Below, piece after piece: positions 17,808 to 25,346 of a stretch of 64,000 nt of DNA. Location: positions 496,001-560,000 of the forward strand of contig CAJXYU010000001.1 of assembly GCA_913063155.1 (NCBI GenBank). Direction: 5' to 3'. The first letter of the stretch is position 1. Each line of letters starts with the position of its first letter. The DNA is from an uncultured Desulfovibrio sp. GTDB lineage: Bacteria > Desulfobacterota > Desulfovibrionia > Desulfovibrionales > Desulfovibrionaceae. The notes under the pieces are model-generated. The model was not told where the DNA came from. It saw only the letters and a program-made list of their open reading frames with translations, and searched no databases. The position numbers and the translations under genes are program-made.

Positions 17808-18659
17808 ATGAAAAAGAAAACTATCATATCCATAGCCGCCATCCTGATCGGGGCGATCATCCTGACCCAGAGCATGTTCACCGTGGACCAGACAGAACAG
17901 GCCATCGTACTGCAACTGGGTAAGCCGGTTCATCCGGACCCCCTCGGACCGGGGCTGCACTTCAAGCTGCCCGTGATCCAGGACGTGGTCTACTTTGATT
18001 CGCGCATACTCGACTACGACGCCAAGCCCGAAGAGATCACCACTGAAGACAAAAAATACATGAACATCGATTCGTACGCCAAGTGGCGCATCTCCAACCC
18101 GTTGCTCTTCTACCAGAAGGTACGCACGATTCCGGGTGCCCAAGCGCGACTGGACGACATCATCCGCTCCCAGCTCCGCGTCAGCTTCGGTCGTTTTACC
18201 CTCATCGAAGTCGTTTCCCACAAACGCAGCGAAATCATGGCCAACGTGACCGAGCGCACCCAGAAACAGCTTCTGCCTTATGGCATCGAAGTGGAGGACG
18301 TACGAATCAAACGCACCGACCTCCCCCCCGAGAACGCCAGCGCCATCTTCGGCCGCATGAAGGCCGAGCGCGAACGGCAGGCCAAGCAGTATCGCTCCGA
18401 AGGCGAAGAGGCCTCGGCACGCATCAAGGCCAGGGCGGACAAGGCACGCACCATCATCCTGGCCGAAGCGAACAAGGAAGCTACGGTCATCCGGGGCCAG
18501 GGAGACGCGAAAGCCACCAAAATCTACGCGGAGTCCCTGGGTAAATCGCCGGAGTTCTATGCCTTCAAGCGCAGCCTGGACGTCTATCGAAGCAGCTTCA
18601 AGAAAAACTCCCGATTCATTTTCACGCCGGAAAGCCCATTTCTGAGGTACTTCCAATAA
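17808..18659 (+). CDS. hflC: HflC, partner of HflK
   Basis: The 283-residue SPFH protein has an N-terminal signal anchor (residues 5-22). The band-7 domain starts VDQTEQAIVLQLGKPVHPD and contains GPGLHFKLPVIQDVVYFDSRILDYDA. The coiled coil ends in the conserved AYAxxLGKSPEFYAFKRSLDVY-like region (here KIYAESLGKSPEFYAF). GGAGG lies 8 bases before the ATG. It is the last gene of hflKC, followed by a strong terminator. Confidence 0.96.
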   Translation: MKKKTIISIAAILIGAIILTQSMFTVDQTEQAIVLQLGKPVHPDPLGPGLHFKLPVIQDVVYFDSRILDYDAKPEEITTEDKKYMNIDSYAKWRISNPLLFYQKVRTIPGAQARLDDIIRSQLRVSFGRFTLIEVVSHKRSEIMANVTERTQKQLLPYGIEVEDVRIKRTDLPPENASAIFGRMKAERERQAKQYRSEGEEASARIKARADKARTIILAEANKEATVIRGQGDAKATKIYAESLGKSPEFYAFKRSLDVYRSSFKKNSRFIFTPESPFLRYFQ

Positions 18660-18968
18660 TTTTTATAAAACATCCATACACGGTATAAATTCCAAGAATT
18701 ACAGGGCCATCATATATGATGGCCCTTTTCTCGTTCGCCTTTCCGATCAATAATACCTATCATTACCTTGACAAAACCGGGAGAATCCCCCAATTTATCT
18801 AGGGAAAGCCCCCGAGCGCATTCGGACAAACGCTATCTCCGGTAGATTCAGGCGAATTTAGTCCGCTTTATTATATAGATAATCGAAAATTCGCATCACG
18901 TAACCTTTATCCGAATACGGGGGACTCTACACTGGAGAGAATGAAACCAATTAACAGGAGTGCCCAAC
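18660..18968 (+). other. Intergenic region: hflC terminator and promoter of the CI-type regulator
   Basis: This 309-base gap carries the hflC terminator at its left. TTGACA at 18768 is a candidate -35 box, but no convincing -10 follows at 17 bases; TTATCT at 21 bases is the nearest. The stretch 18850-18900 is AT-rich (TTATTATATAGATAAT) and could hold the regulator's own promoter and operator. No reading frame with a ribosome binding site was seen. Confidence 0.4.
18703..18729 (+). terminator. Terminator of hflKC
   Basis: A perfect inverted repeat, AGGGCCATCAT with ATGATGGCCCT, has only 2 bases between arms and is followed by TTTTC. It lies 44 bases after hflC. Confidence 0.8.
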
Positions 18969-19688
18969 ATGCCTAAACTGAGAAAAAAATGCGATGAAGC
19001 GCAGCACAAGTGGTTCGAGGAAGCCCTTGAGCGTATCAAGAAAGCCACAGGGGCTCGCACACAAGTCCAACTGGCTGAAGTGCTCGACGTTCGCCAGTCC
19101 AGCATATCCGACGCCAAACGACGTTGCTCCATTCCAGCCGAATGGTTCCTGAAACTCTACCGCAGCCACGGCCTGGACCCGGATTGGCTGGCCGATGGCG
19201 TTGAGCCGGTCTACCTCAACGCCAGCAAGGCCAAGATCCCGGCAGATACCATCCTGCGCGAGGCTCCGACCCCATATGGCCGCATGAACTCCCGTGGCCG
19301 AGTCGTGTCCGTTTCCTCCATGGCCGGAGCTTCCTCCAACGGAACCTGGGAACCCCAGCCCGTGGAAGAGCTGTCCATCCCGGAATCCTACGCCCGTCCG
19401 AACCTGCAGGTGGTCAGGGTCGATACCGCCAGCATGGAACCGGTCATCAACCGGGGAGCCTTCGTCGGCATTGATCAAAACCAAAAACAACATCCGGACG
19501 GCGATCTCGTGGCCGTGCACTTCCCGCACCAAGGCCTCCTGATTCGCCGTGCCTACCTGAAAAACGACGAGTTTGTGCTCAAAGCCGATAACGACCAGCA
19601 CGCCGACCTGACCATCCCGGCAAACGAGATGGCCAAACGTACGGTGGGCCGCGTCATCTGGGTTCTCCAGAACTTCGGTGCCATGTAG
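18969..19688 (+). CDS. CI-type HTH regulator with S24-like C-terminal domain
   Basis: The 239-residue protein has an N-terminal phage-CI-like helix-turn-helix (TQVQLAEVLDVRQSSISDAKRRCSIP, about 30-58). A linker follows, then a LexA/CI-type S24 fold with the catalytic-serine box VVRVDTASMEPVINRGAFVGID. The position of the catalytic lysine in LexA (VKR) reads IRRAYLKND here, so the dyad lysine appears to be arginine. Dimerisation without self-cleavage is therefore likely. AGGAG sits 8 bases before ATG 18969; a GTG at 18960 would overlap it. No phage genes surround it, so it looks like a domesticated regulator. Its target is unknown. Confidence 0.85.
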   Translation: MPKLRKKCDEAQHKWFEEALERIKKATGARTQVQLAEVLDVRQSSISDAKRRCSIPAEWFLKLYRSHGLDPDWLADGVEPVYLNASKAKIPADTILREAPTPYGRMNSRGRVVSVSSMAGASSNGTWEPQPVEELSIPESYARPNLQVVRVDTASMEPVINRGAFVGIDQNQKQHPDGDLVAVHFPHQGLLIRRAYLKNDEFVLKADNDQHADLTIPANEMAKRTVGRVIWVLQNFGAM

Positions 19689-19706
19689 ACGCATCACAGG
19701 GGAAGC

Positions 19707-19742
19707 AAAAAAAAACCGCCGCCTTCGGGCGGCGGTTTTTTT
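19707..19742 (+). terminator. Bidirectional-looking terminator after the CI-type regulator
   Basis: CCGCCGCC-TTCG-GGCGGCGG is an 8-bp stem with a UUCG tetraloop. Nine A precede it and seven T follow it, so it could act on both strands. Confidence 0.92.
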
Positions 19743-19836
19743 CTGCCCGCGCCCGGCATTGCTCTTTGCCACGCGCAACACATTGGTTTATGAAATTCTT
19801 CGAAGGAAACGCCTCGTCGACCAAAGGAGAAACGCC

Positions 19837-20745
19837 ATGAGCAAAGACACCAACACGGCCCAACCTTACGGGGGCGAAGCCAAATCCCGTGCAAGGACCG
19901 TCACGGTCCCCGAGATCCTGTCCATGAAAGGCGGGGACACAAAGATCGCCTGTCTTACCGCCTATGATTACGCCACGGGCGTCACTGCTGACGAAAGCGG
20001 GGCCGACCTCATTCTGGTGGGAGATTCTCTGGCCATGGTGGTCCTGGGCCATGAAGACACCCTGTCGGTGACCATGGACGAGATGATCCACCACACCCGC
20101 GCGGCCGGCCGTGGCGTGAAGCGGGCCCTGCTCGTGGCGGACATGCCCTTCATGTCCTACCACGTCAGCCTGGAGCAGGCCGTGTCCAATGCCGGACGCT
20201 TGGTGCAGGAAGGTCGAACCAAGGCAGTAAAGCTGGAAGGAGGACGACTGATGGCCGATCGTGTCAGAGCGATCGTGGACGCAGGCATCCCGGTTATGGG
20301 ACATCTCGGACTCACGCCGCAGAGCATCAACACCTTTGGCGGCTTCAAGGCTCAGGCCAAGACGACGGACGCGGTCAAATCCCTGCTGGAAGACGCTCAG
20401 GCCCTGGTGGAAGCAGGAGTGTTCTCCCTGGTACTTGAAGCCATACCCGTGGAGGCGGCGGAAATCGTCACCAACCACATTCCCGTACCCACCATCGGCA
20501 TCGGTGCAGGCAACGTCACGGACGGACAGATCCTGGTCTGGCACGATGTGCTCGGCATGTTCGACCGATTCACGCCAAAATTCGTACGCCGCTACGCCGA
20601 CCTGGGCAAGGAGGCCACCGTAGCTCTCTCCCGCTATTGCGAAGACGTGCACCATGGCCGGTTTCCGGCCGAAAAAAACACCCTCCACATGAGCGACGAA
20701 GAGCTCCCCGGCCTGAGAAAGGTCAAGCCACGCAAAAGGAAATAA
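19837..20745 (+). CDS. panB: 3-methyl-2-oxobutanoate hydroxymethyltransferase
   Basis: The 302-residue enzyme makes ketopantoate from alpha-ketoisovalerate and methylene-tetrahydrofolate, the first step of pantothenate synthesis. It shows ACLTAYDYATGVTADE, the metal-binding LVGDSLAMVVLGHEDT, VKLEGG, GHLGLTPQSINTFGGFKAQ, and GIGAGNVTDGQILVWHDVLG. ATG 19837 has AAAGGAG just upstream; a frame reaching 19678 crosses the terminator and is not used. No panC or panD is adjacent. The downstream membrane gene starts 6 bases later. Confidence 0.96.
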   Translation: MSKDTNTAQPYGGEAKSRARTVTVPEILSMKGGDTKIACLTAYDYATGVTADESGADLILVGDSLAMVVLGHEDTLSVTMDEMIHHTRAAGRGVKRALLVADMPFMSYHVSLEQAVSNAGRLVQEGRTKAVKLEGGRLMADRVRAIVDAGIPVMGHLGLTPQSINTFGGFKAQAKTTDAVKSLLEDAQALVEAGVFSLVLEAIPVEAAEIVTNHIPVPTIGIGAGNVTDGQILVWHDVLGMFDRFTPKFVRRYADLGKEATVALSRYCEDVHHGRFPAEKNTLHMSDEELPGLRKVKPRKRK

Positions 20746-20751
20746 ATCTGA

Positions 20752-21735
20752 ATGGAACCACTCACCTGGCCCGAAATCCAACACGGGCTGATCTGGCCGC
20801 TTTTGCGGCTGATCTTTTTCATCAGCATCGGCCTGTTTGTCGGCATTCTCATCGAAGCACTGAACTGGACCCAGCGCGTGGCTGTCTTGGCCGCCCCGCT
20901 GGCCCGGCTCGGACGGCTCAAGGATATCGCCGCCGCCAGCTTCTCCATGGCCTTTTTCTCCGGCTTCACTGCCAATAACATGCTGGCCGAGGCCTACGAC
21001 AAAAAACAGATCAATGATCGTGAACTCGTCTTCTCCAACCTCTTTAACAGCTTTCCGACCTACTGCCTGCACCTGCCCAGTCTCTACGGCATGATTCTGG
21101 GCTATTTCAGCGGCTCGCCAGGCACCGGGTGGGCTTACGTGGGCCTGACCGCCTTCGCCGCACTGATGCGGACCACAAGCATCATCTTTGTCGGGCACTT
21201 CGTACTTCCACCACTGCCCGAGGGATGCATTCCCTGCCGCCTGGACGAGGCCGACACCCGCCGCAAATTGGAGCATCCCCTGATCAGAAGCTGGAAGCGG
21301 TTCAGGAAAAGACTGCCAAAAATCGCCTACATAACCATACCCATCTTCACACTTGTCTTTTTTGCCAAACACTGGGGCCTCTTCCAATGGATGCAAAAGT
21401 CCGTGGGCGAAAACATGGGCTTTTTCGATTTCCTGCCGCCCGAAGCCATCAGCATTATCGCAATCTATCTGCTGGGCGAAATCCACGGGGGGCTAAGCAC
21501 TGCCGCCGCCCTGCTCTCAGCCGGCGCGCTTATGCCGCATCAGGTTGTGCTCGCCTTGCTCATTGCCAACTTCTTCTCTTCACCCATGCGCGTCTTCAGA
21601 CACCAGTTCCCCTATTATGCAGGCATATTCAAGCCGCGCATGGCCATCAAGCTCATTGCCTACAACCAGAGCTTGCGGGCCCTGAGCATCGCCCTGGTGG
21701 CTTTCGGCTACTACCTGTTTATAGCTTCACGTTAA
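20752..21735 (+). CDS. Multi-spanning membrane protein, nucleoside-recognition (Gate)-like
   Basis: The 327-residue integral membrane protein has about seven to eight hydrophobic spans. AAASFSMAFFSGFTANNMLAE and LLGEIHGGLSTAAALLSAG resemble Gate/nucleoside-recognition domain proteins, some of which are linked to spore maturation protein A/B. Function is not established. It is 6 bases downstream of panB and probably co-transcribed, but no role in pantothenate handling can be shown. The sequence around VLPPLPEGCIPCR carries two cysteines in a loop. Confidence 0.75.
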   Translation: MEPLTWPEIQHGLIWPLLRLIFFISIGLFVGILIEALNWTQRVAVLAAPLARLGRLKDIAAASFSMAFFSGFTANNMLAEAYDKKQINDRELVFSNLFNSFPTYCLHLPSLYGMILGYFSGSPGTGWAYVGLTAFAALMRTTSIIFVGHFVLPPLPEGCIPCRLDEADTRRKLEHPLIRSWKRFRKRLPKIAYITIPIFTLVFFAKHWGLFQWMQKSVGENMGFFDFLPPEAISIIAIYLLGEIHGGLSTAAALLSAGALMPHQVVLALLIANFFSSPMRVFRHQFPYYAGIFKPRMAIKLIAYNQSLRALSIALVAFGYYLFIASR

Positions 21736-21742
21736 CCACTTG

Positions 21743-21811
21743 TGTGCAAAAGGATATTTTCTGTGCAATCCGTCTGCACCAACGTGTGCAAGATTGTGCA
21801 GCAATTGCACA
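21743..21811 (+). promoter_or_regulatory. Array of TGTGCA boxes upstream of a sigma-54 promoter
   Basis: Four direct TGTGCA hexamers start at 21743, 21762, 21785 and 21795, and one inverted TGCACA ends at 21811. The last pair forms TGTGC-N7-GCACA. They lie 56-124 bases before the -24 element, the usual place for enhancer-binding activator sites. The activator is unknown. Confidence 0.6.
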
Positions 21812-21866
21812 GGTCGGTTGATCGCCAAATCAATTCAACCGGCTGTTTTTGCTGATCTTCCATGTT

Positions 21867-21882
21867 TGGCACACCCTATGCT
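21867..21882 (+). promoter_or_regulatory. Sigma-54 (-24/-12) promoter
   Basis: TGGCACACCCTATGCT matches the consensus TGGCAC-N5-TTGCW with GG and GC exactly 10 bases apart and only one mismatch in the -12 half. Transcription should start near 21893. Confidence 0.75.
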
Positions 21883-21910
21883 TTAAGCAAAACAACAAGA
21901 GCAAAACAGC

Positions 21911-22177
21911 ATGAAGACCTTCACTCTCACCACTCTGACACAAGCAGCTAGAAGGCTGCTGGACCTTCTCAAAAGCCGGAGTCCACTGCGGCTCCGGCCG
22001 AGGAGGAGGGTGAAAAAGCTGAAATTTGTTACGGGGACCTGTCGCTTCGTCACCTTTACGGATGGCGCTTTCAGCCCCCTCGCCAGGGTGTATGTCCGGA
22101 CCTCTCCCCACCCCCTCGAACCGGACTACTCCCCACCCCGCACTCTGGCACTGCGCCGCAGGATCGGCGAACGATAG
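21911..22177 (+). CDS. Possible small basic protein (88 residues) from the sigma-54 transcript
   Basis: The frame opens at ATG 21911, about 18 bases after the predicted sigma-54 start, with only a weak AAGAG upstream. The product is very Arg-rich (LRLRPRRRVKKLK in the middle), with no recognisable domain. A much stronger AGGAGGAGG sits inside it just before an in-frame GTG at 22010, which would give a 55-residue protein starting VKKLKFVTGTCRF. The region also forms several GC hairpins, so the transcript could act as RNA instead. I cannot decide between a small protein and a regulatory RNA. Confidence 0.35.
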   Translation: MKTFTLTTLTQAARRLLDLLKSRSPLRLRPRRRVKKLKFVTGTCRFVTFTDGAFSPLARVYVRTSPHPLEPDYSPPRTLALRRRIGER

Positions 22178-22308
22178 GTCATTACCATACAGCCCGCATC
22201 CGTGGCGGCCCGGTTTCCGAACCAACCGGGCCGCCCAAGCGGACACCCCCACAAGGCCGACTCAAAGCCGGCCATAAAAATACAAGAAACATCCTCCACT
22301 TGATTCAG

Positions 22309-22336
22309 GGAAAGGACCGGAAATTCGGTCCTTTCC
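22309..22336 (+). terminator. Terminator of the sigma-54 transcript
   Basis: A perfect 11-bp stem, GGAAAGGACCG with CGGTCCTTTCC and a 6-base loop, is followed by TTCCTC. The T tract is weak. Confidence 0.55.
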
Positions 22337-22351
22337 TTCCTCATAAGGCAT

Positions 22352-22379
22352 AAAAAAAGGCGGCCCCACGGCCGCCTTT
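22352..22379 (-). terminator. Terminator of the bactofilin/small-protein operon
   Basis: AAAGGCGGCC pairs with GGCCGCCTTT around a CCAC loop. On the minus strand the stem runs into seven T. It lies 23 bases past the stop of the 51-residue gene. Confidence 0.85.
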
Positions 22380-22401
22380 GCTCTTCCGCTTGCCTGGAAG
22401 A

Positions 22402-22557
22402 CTACTTTTTCTTGTCGTCCTTGACTTCACGCACTTCCGCAACGCCTTCGGACAGGGAACGGACGTGACGCTGACGCTGCAATTCAACGTCAAGCATGTT
22501 CTCGGACTTGAATACGGAACGTTCTTTATCGCCAGTGGTGATCACGAGTTCAAACAT
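22402..22557 (-). CDS. Small charged protein, 51 residues, downstream of bactofilin
   Basis: The frame begins MFELVITTGDKERSVFKSEN and ends EVREVKDDKKK. A textbook GAGGAGG lies 7 bases before the ATG, and a terminator follows the stop, so it is very likely expressed. The product is soluble and highly charged with no known domain. It follows the bactofilin gene by 27 bases on the same strand, suggesting one transcript. A partner or regulator role for bactofilin is only a guess. Confidence 0.75.
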   Translation of the reverse strand: MFELVITTGDKERSVFKSENMLDVELQRQRHVRSLSEGVAEVREVKDDKKK

Positions 22558-22584
22558 GTCGAATCCTCCTCAACGGCCTGCGGG

Positions 22585-23076
22585 TTAGCTGGCGCTCCCC
22601 GCCACTTCGGCCTGATGTTCTTCGTTTTCCTCGGGAAACTCCTCTGCGAACTCGGCGGCAGGAGCGAATTCGGCGCGAACCACGTTGTCCGCGGGCGCCT
22701 GCGTACTCTGCACGGAGCCACCGCTCATGGACAGGCTTCCCTGAAGCACTGCTCCCTGTTCCACAACGAGCTTGTCCGCCACAAGACTGCCCTCCAAGAC
22801 CGCAGTCTTCTGGAGCACAGCTTTACCTTGCACAGTCACCTCGCCCAAAATGGCGCCGCAGGAGCTGAGTTCCCCGACACGAACAATTCCCTTGATGGAG
22901 GCTTCACGCCCCAACACAAGGGTACCGTCGGTTGAAATTTCTCCTTCGAAGGAGCCGTCTATACGCACCGTGCCGACGAAGTCAAGCTTACCCCTATACT
23001 CAGTACCCACGCCCAAAAAGGCGTTCAGTTCACCCGGGTTGCCTTCAACGTCGTTCTTTTTATTGAAGAGAGCCAT
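22585..23076 (-). CDS. Bactofilin family cytoskeletal protein
   Basis: The 163-residue protein has the DUF583 right-handed beta-helix, seen as short repeating strands (FLGVGTEYRGKLDFVGTVRIDGSFEGEISTDG... in the core about 18-125). Unstructured tails flank it, the C-terminal one acidic (EEFPEENEEHQ). Bactofilins self-assemble into filaments without nucleotide and position cell-wall or motility machinery. AGAGGA precedes the ATG. It is divergent from the cyclic-nucleotide/FliG-like-motAB operon across 314 bases. Confidence 0.92.
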   Translation of the reverse strand: MALFNKKNDVEGNPGELNAFLGVGTEYRGKLDFVGTVRIDGSFEGEISTDGTLVLGREASIKGIVRVGELSSCGAILGEVTVQGKAVLQKTAVLEGSLVADKLVVEQGAVLQGSLSMSGGSVQSTQAPADNVVRAEFAPAAEFAEEFPEENEEHQAEVAGSAS

Positions 23077-23390
23077 TGGTATCCTCTTGTTATTTTACAG
23101 GCATTCAGCCTTGTTGGCCGGTTCTTCTATATCGACCATTCCCCTAAAAGGCCATAGCTTTGTGAAGCATGAGGTTATAACCGGGGCATGCATTTGTCCA
23201 CAAGAGACTTGAATATTTCTCTACCAAACTACGAAATTCGCACAGCCACATATCCCATGAAAAAAAATATTCCCCAGCCCCAAAAGAAAACACGGCTGTT
23301 GTTGTATATTCGGGAAATACTGGCTAAAAAAAAAGAAATTTCCTATGGTTCGGAAGAATACTCAATCTTATGGGAGCATGAAGGGGTATC
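23077..23390 (+). other. Divergent intergenic region between bactofilin and the motility operon
   Basis: The 314-base AT-rich spacer should hold both promoters. TATATT at 23305 is a fair -10 hexamer for the plus strand without a good -35. A 68-codon frame (23188-23394, or 45 codons from ATG 23257) overlaps the next start as ATGA but has no ribosome binding site and Lys-rich low-complexity content. I do not count it as a gene. A short AAGGGG before 23391 serves the next gene. Confidence 0.4.
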
Positions 23391-24566
23391 ATGACAACCA
23401 AGAAGAACGTCCAGAATATCAAAACCTTCTATAAAGATCAGATCATTTTCAAGGAAGGACAGCAGGCCAGCTACGCCTACATGGTCAAGAAAGGCACGGT
23501 GACATTATATCGTACCGTGGACAACAAAAAGATTATCCTCGACCAAGTGGGCAAAGGCGAAATTTTCGGCGAAATGGGAGCGCTTACGGGCTCGCCCCGG
23601 TCCACCTCGGCCGAGGCCTCGGAATACTGTGAAATCATGGTTCTCACCGAAAACGTCATTCAGGCTTTGCTGGACAAGTGCCCCAAGACCATTCAGCATC
23701 TCACCCGCCTGCTCATCGAGAAGCTCAGAAAAAAAACACGTCTCAGCGCGGCCCAGGCCAGCGGCAGCACCTTCCTGAGTATCTGCCGCATTCTGGAAAT
23801 GGCTTGGAAGACTCACGTCAACCTGCCGCCAACAGAGAGAAAGCGCCATCCCAATCACAAGGCGGGCATGAGTCTCTCCGAGCTCTCCAGGCAGATCAAG
23901 GACATTCTGCTCACCCCCCAAAGCGAGATAAAATCCACAATCGATCAGCTTCAACGCCTCAAGATCATTGAGGTAACCAAAGGCAAGGGAGCCAAAGCCT
24001 TTGACGACCTGTTCATCAGCATCAAGGACGCCGAAAATTTTTTCCAGGTGGCCTCCAACCTGTACAAGGAATTGAACAAGAGCGGTTCCCTCAACCCGGA
24101 ACTGGAACTGGTGGACATCTTCGACCTGGCAAAGGAGCTGGGGGCCGACCCGCAGATCCTGTACAAAAAGATGGCCAACAGCGAGGTGCCCGAAAGCCTG
24201 TTCTTTTTCCACAAGAAGAACGCCCTGACCTGGGCCGGGGAACAGCCCGAGGACTACTTCAAAAGGGTCAAGCGGAAGAAAAAGAAGATCGAGGACCTGG
24301 AGGACGTCAACGACATCATCTTCGTGGACAACGCCACCCTCAAACAGGTCTTTGCCGAGTTGGGCTACTATAAACTCGGTGTGCTCATGTCCCTGGCCGA
24401 CGGCGACGCCATCAAGAAGATTCAGAACAACCTGGCCAAAAAAATCGCCCGTGTGGTGATGGAAGAAGCGGAAAACCGTGGGCCCGTGGACGACATGGAA
24501 GCGGAAGATATCCAGGATGAACTCATTGCGCGGATCAAGAGCGTCAAGGGGGTCAAAGAGTCGTGA
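23391..24566 (+). CDS. Cyclic-nucleotide-binding protein with FliG-like C-terminal domain
   Basis: This 391-residue protein appears to be a three-part fusion. Residues 10-115 are a CAP-type cNMP domain with the phosphate-binding cassette FGEMGALTGSPRSTSAEA, keeping E61 and R70. Residues about 158-198 look like a Crp-type winged helix (SLSELSRQIKDILLTPQ). Residues 299-385 resemble the FliG torque domain: DLEDVNDIIFVDNATLKQVF, then NNLAKKIARVVMEEAENRGPV. Aligned to E. coli FliG by eye, R281 becomes K351, D288 and D289 become E358 and E359, and NRGPV is identical, so torque-helix charges are kept. K264 and R297 are not kept. It overlaps motA (TCGTGA). I infer a nucleotide-controlled rotor-like partner of the stator genes. 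Confidence 0.85.
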   Translation: MTTKKNVQNIKTFYKDQIIFKEGQQASYAYMVKKGTVTLYRTVDNKKIILDQVGKGEIFGEMGALTGSPRSTSAEASEYCEIMVLTENVIQALLDKCPKTIQHLTRLLIEKLRKKTRLSAAQASGSTFLSICRILEMAWKTHVNLPPTERKRHPNHKAGMSLSELSRQIKDILLTPQSEIKSTIDQLQRLKIIEVTKGKGAKAFDDLFISIKDAENFFQVASNLYKELNKSGSLNPELELVDIFDLAKELGADPQILYKKMANSEVPESLFFFHKKNALTWAGEQPEDYFKRVKRKKKKIEDLEDVNDIIFVDNATLKQVFAELGYYKLGVLMSLADGDAIKKIQNNLAKKIARVVMEEAENRGPVDDMEAEDIQDELIARIKSVKGVKES

Positions 24567-25336
24567 ACATAGCCACCATCTTCGGAATAATCGCCGGCAT
24601 AGCCGTTCTCTGTACGGCCACCTTTTTCGCCACCGACTCGGTAGCCGTATTCATCAACCTGCCGGGGCTGGCCATCGTGCTGGGCGGCACCATCGCAGCC
24701 ACTTTCATCTGTTATCCGCTCAAGGAGGTCATGCGTGTTTTCGCCCTGTTCATGACCGCTTTCACGGCCGAAGAACTGCCCATCGCCAACTACATCAAAG
24801 TTTTGGTGGGAATCTCCAAGGATGTGGCGGGCAAAGGGGAAGAATACCTGGAAAAATCCCTGAAAAAGATCGACAACGAATTTTTGCGCGACGGACTCCA
24901 GATGCTCGTGGACGGATATGACAAGAAGGAGCTGCGTGAAATCCTGGATAACCGCATCCAGCAGTATCACGACCAGGAGCTTTACGCCACGGGCATCTAC
25001 CGGACCATGGCCGCGCTTTCCCCGGCTTTCGGCATCATCGGCACACTCATCGGACTCATCGCCATGATGCAGGGCATGGGCGACGACATCACGCGCATCG
25101 GCCCTGGCATGGCCACGGCGTTGACCACGACGCTCTACGGCGTACTTTTCGCCAATCTGCTCTACCTGCCCATCGCCACCAAGGTGGAACGCAGGGTGGA
25201 GGAACGCACCATCCTCATGTGCGTGTTCCGCGACGGTATCCTGCACATCAAGGACAAAACCCCGGCGGCCATCATCCAGGACAAACTCAGGGGCTACCTG
25301 CCGCCGCGCAGTTGGTCGGCCATCTCGGCCCGCTAG
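24563..25336 (+). CDS. motA: MotA/PomA-type stator protein
   Basis: The 257-residue protein has four membrane spans: two near the N-terminus (about 3-24 and 29-50) and two near 155-175 and 185-210. The last pair contains LSPAFGIIGTLIGLIAMMQG with the conserved proline, and PGMATALTTTLYGVLFANLLYLPIA. The cytoplasmic loop EFLRDGLQMLVDGYDKKELREIL carries the charged residues that in this family contact FliG. GTG 24563 is the start, overlapping the FliG-like gene by 4 bases. With MotB it forms an ion-driven 5:2 stator. Confidence 0.95.
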   Translation: MNIATIFGIIAGIAVLCTATFFATDSVAVFINLPGLAIVLGGTIAATFICYPLKEVMRVFALFMTAFTAEELPIANYIKVLVGISKDVAGKGEEYLEKSLKKIDNEFLRDGLQMLVDGYDKKELREILDNRIQQYHDQELYATGIYRTMAALSPAFGIIGTLIGLIAMMQGMGDDITRIGPGMATALTTTLYGVLFANLLYLPIATKVERRVEERTILMCVFRDGILHIKDKTPAAIIQDKLRGYLPPRSWSAISAR

Positions 25337-25346
25337 GAACTCTGCC

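Larger units (their letters stand above)
21893..22336 (+). ncRNA. Structured sigma-54 transcript, candidate regulatory RNA
   Basis: From the predicted start to the last hairpin the transcript is about 440 bases. It has stable perfect stems: GCCGGAG/CTCCGGC at 21975-21998, a 12-bp GGCGGCCCGGTT/AACCGGGCCGCC at 22204-22235, and the 11-bp end hairpin at 22309-22336. The stretch from 22178 to 22308 has no usable reading frame. An RNA function is inferred from this structure and from the isolated regulated promoter. Confidence 0.35.

Noticed and set aside
16938-18656. A 572-codon frame antisense to hflK-hflC
   Set aside because: It spans two genes and their spacer on the other strand and has no domain; hflK and hflC are unambiguous.
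18960-19742. Possible prophage remnant because of the CI-type repressor
   Set aside because: No integrase, structural or lysis genes nearby; flanked by hflKC and panB, which are core genes.
22204-22235. 12-bp GC-rich stem considered as a terminator
   Set aside because: No T tract follows and another hairpin 70 bases on fits better as the end, so it was treated as internal structure.
23188-23394. Small ORF overlapping the start of the FliG-like sensor gene
   Set aside because: No ribosome site, Lys-rich low-complexity content, and the ATGA overlap can arise by chance. Kept only as a note in the intergenic entry.
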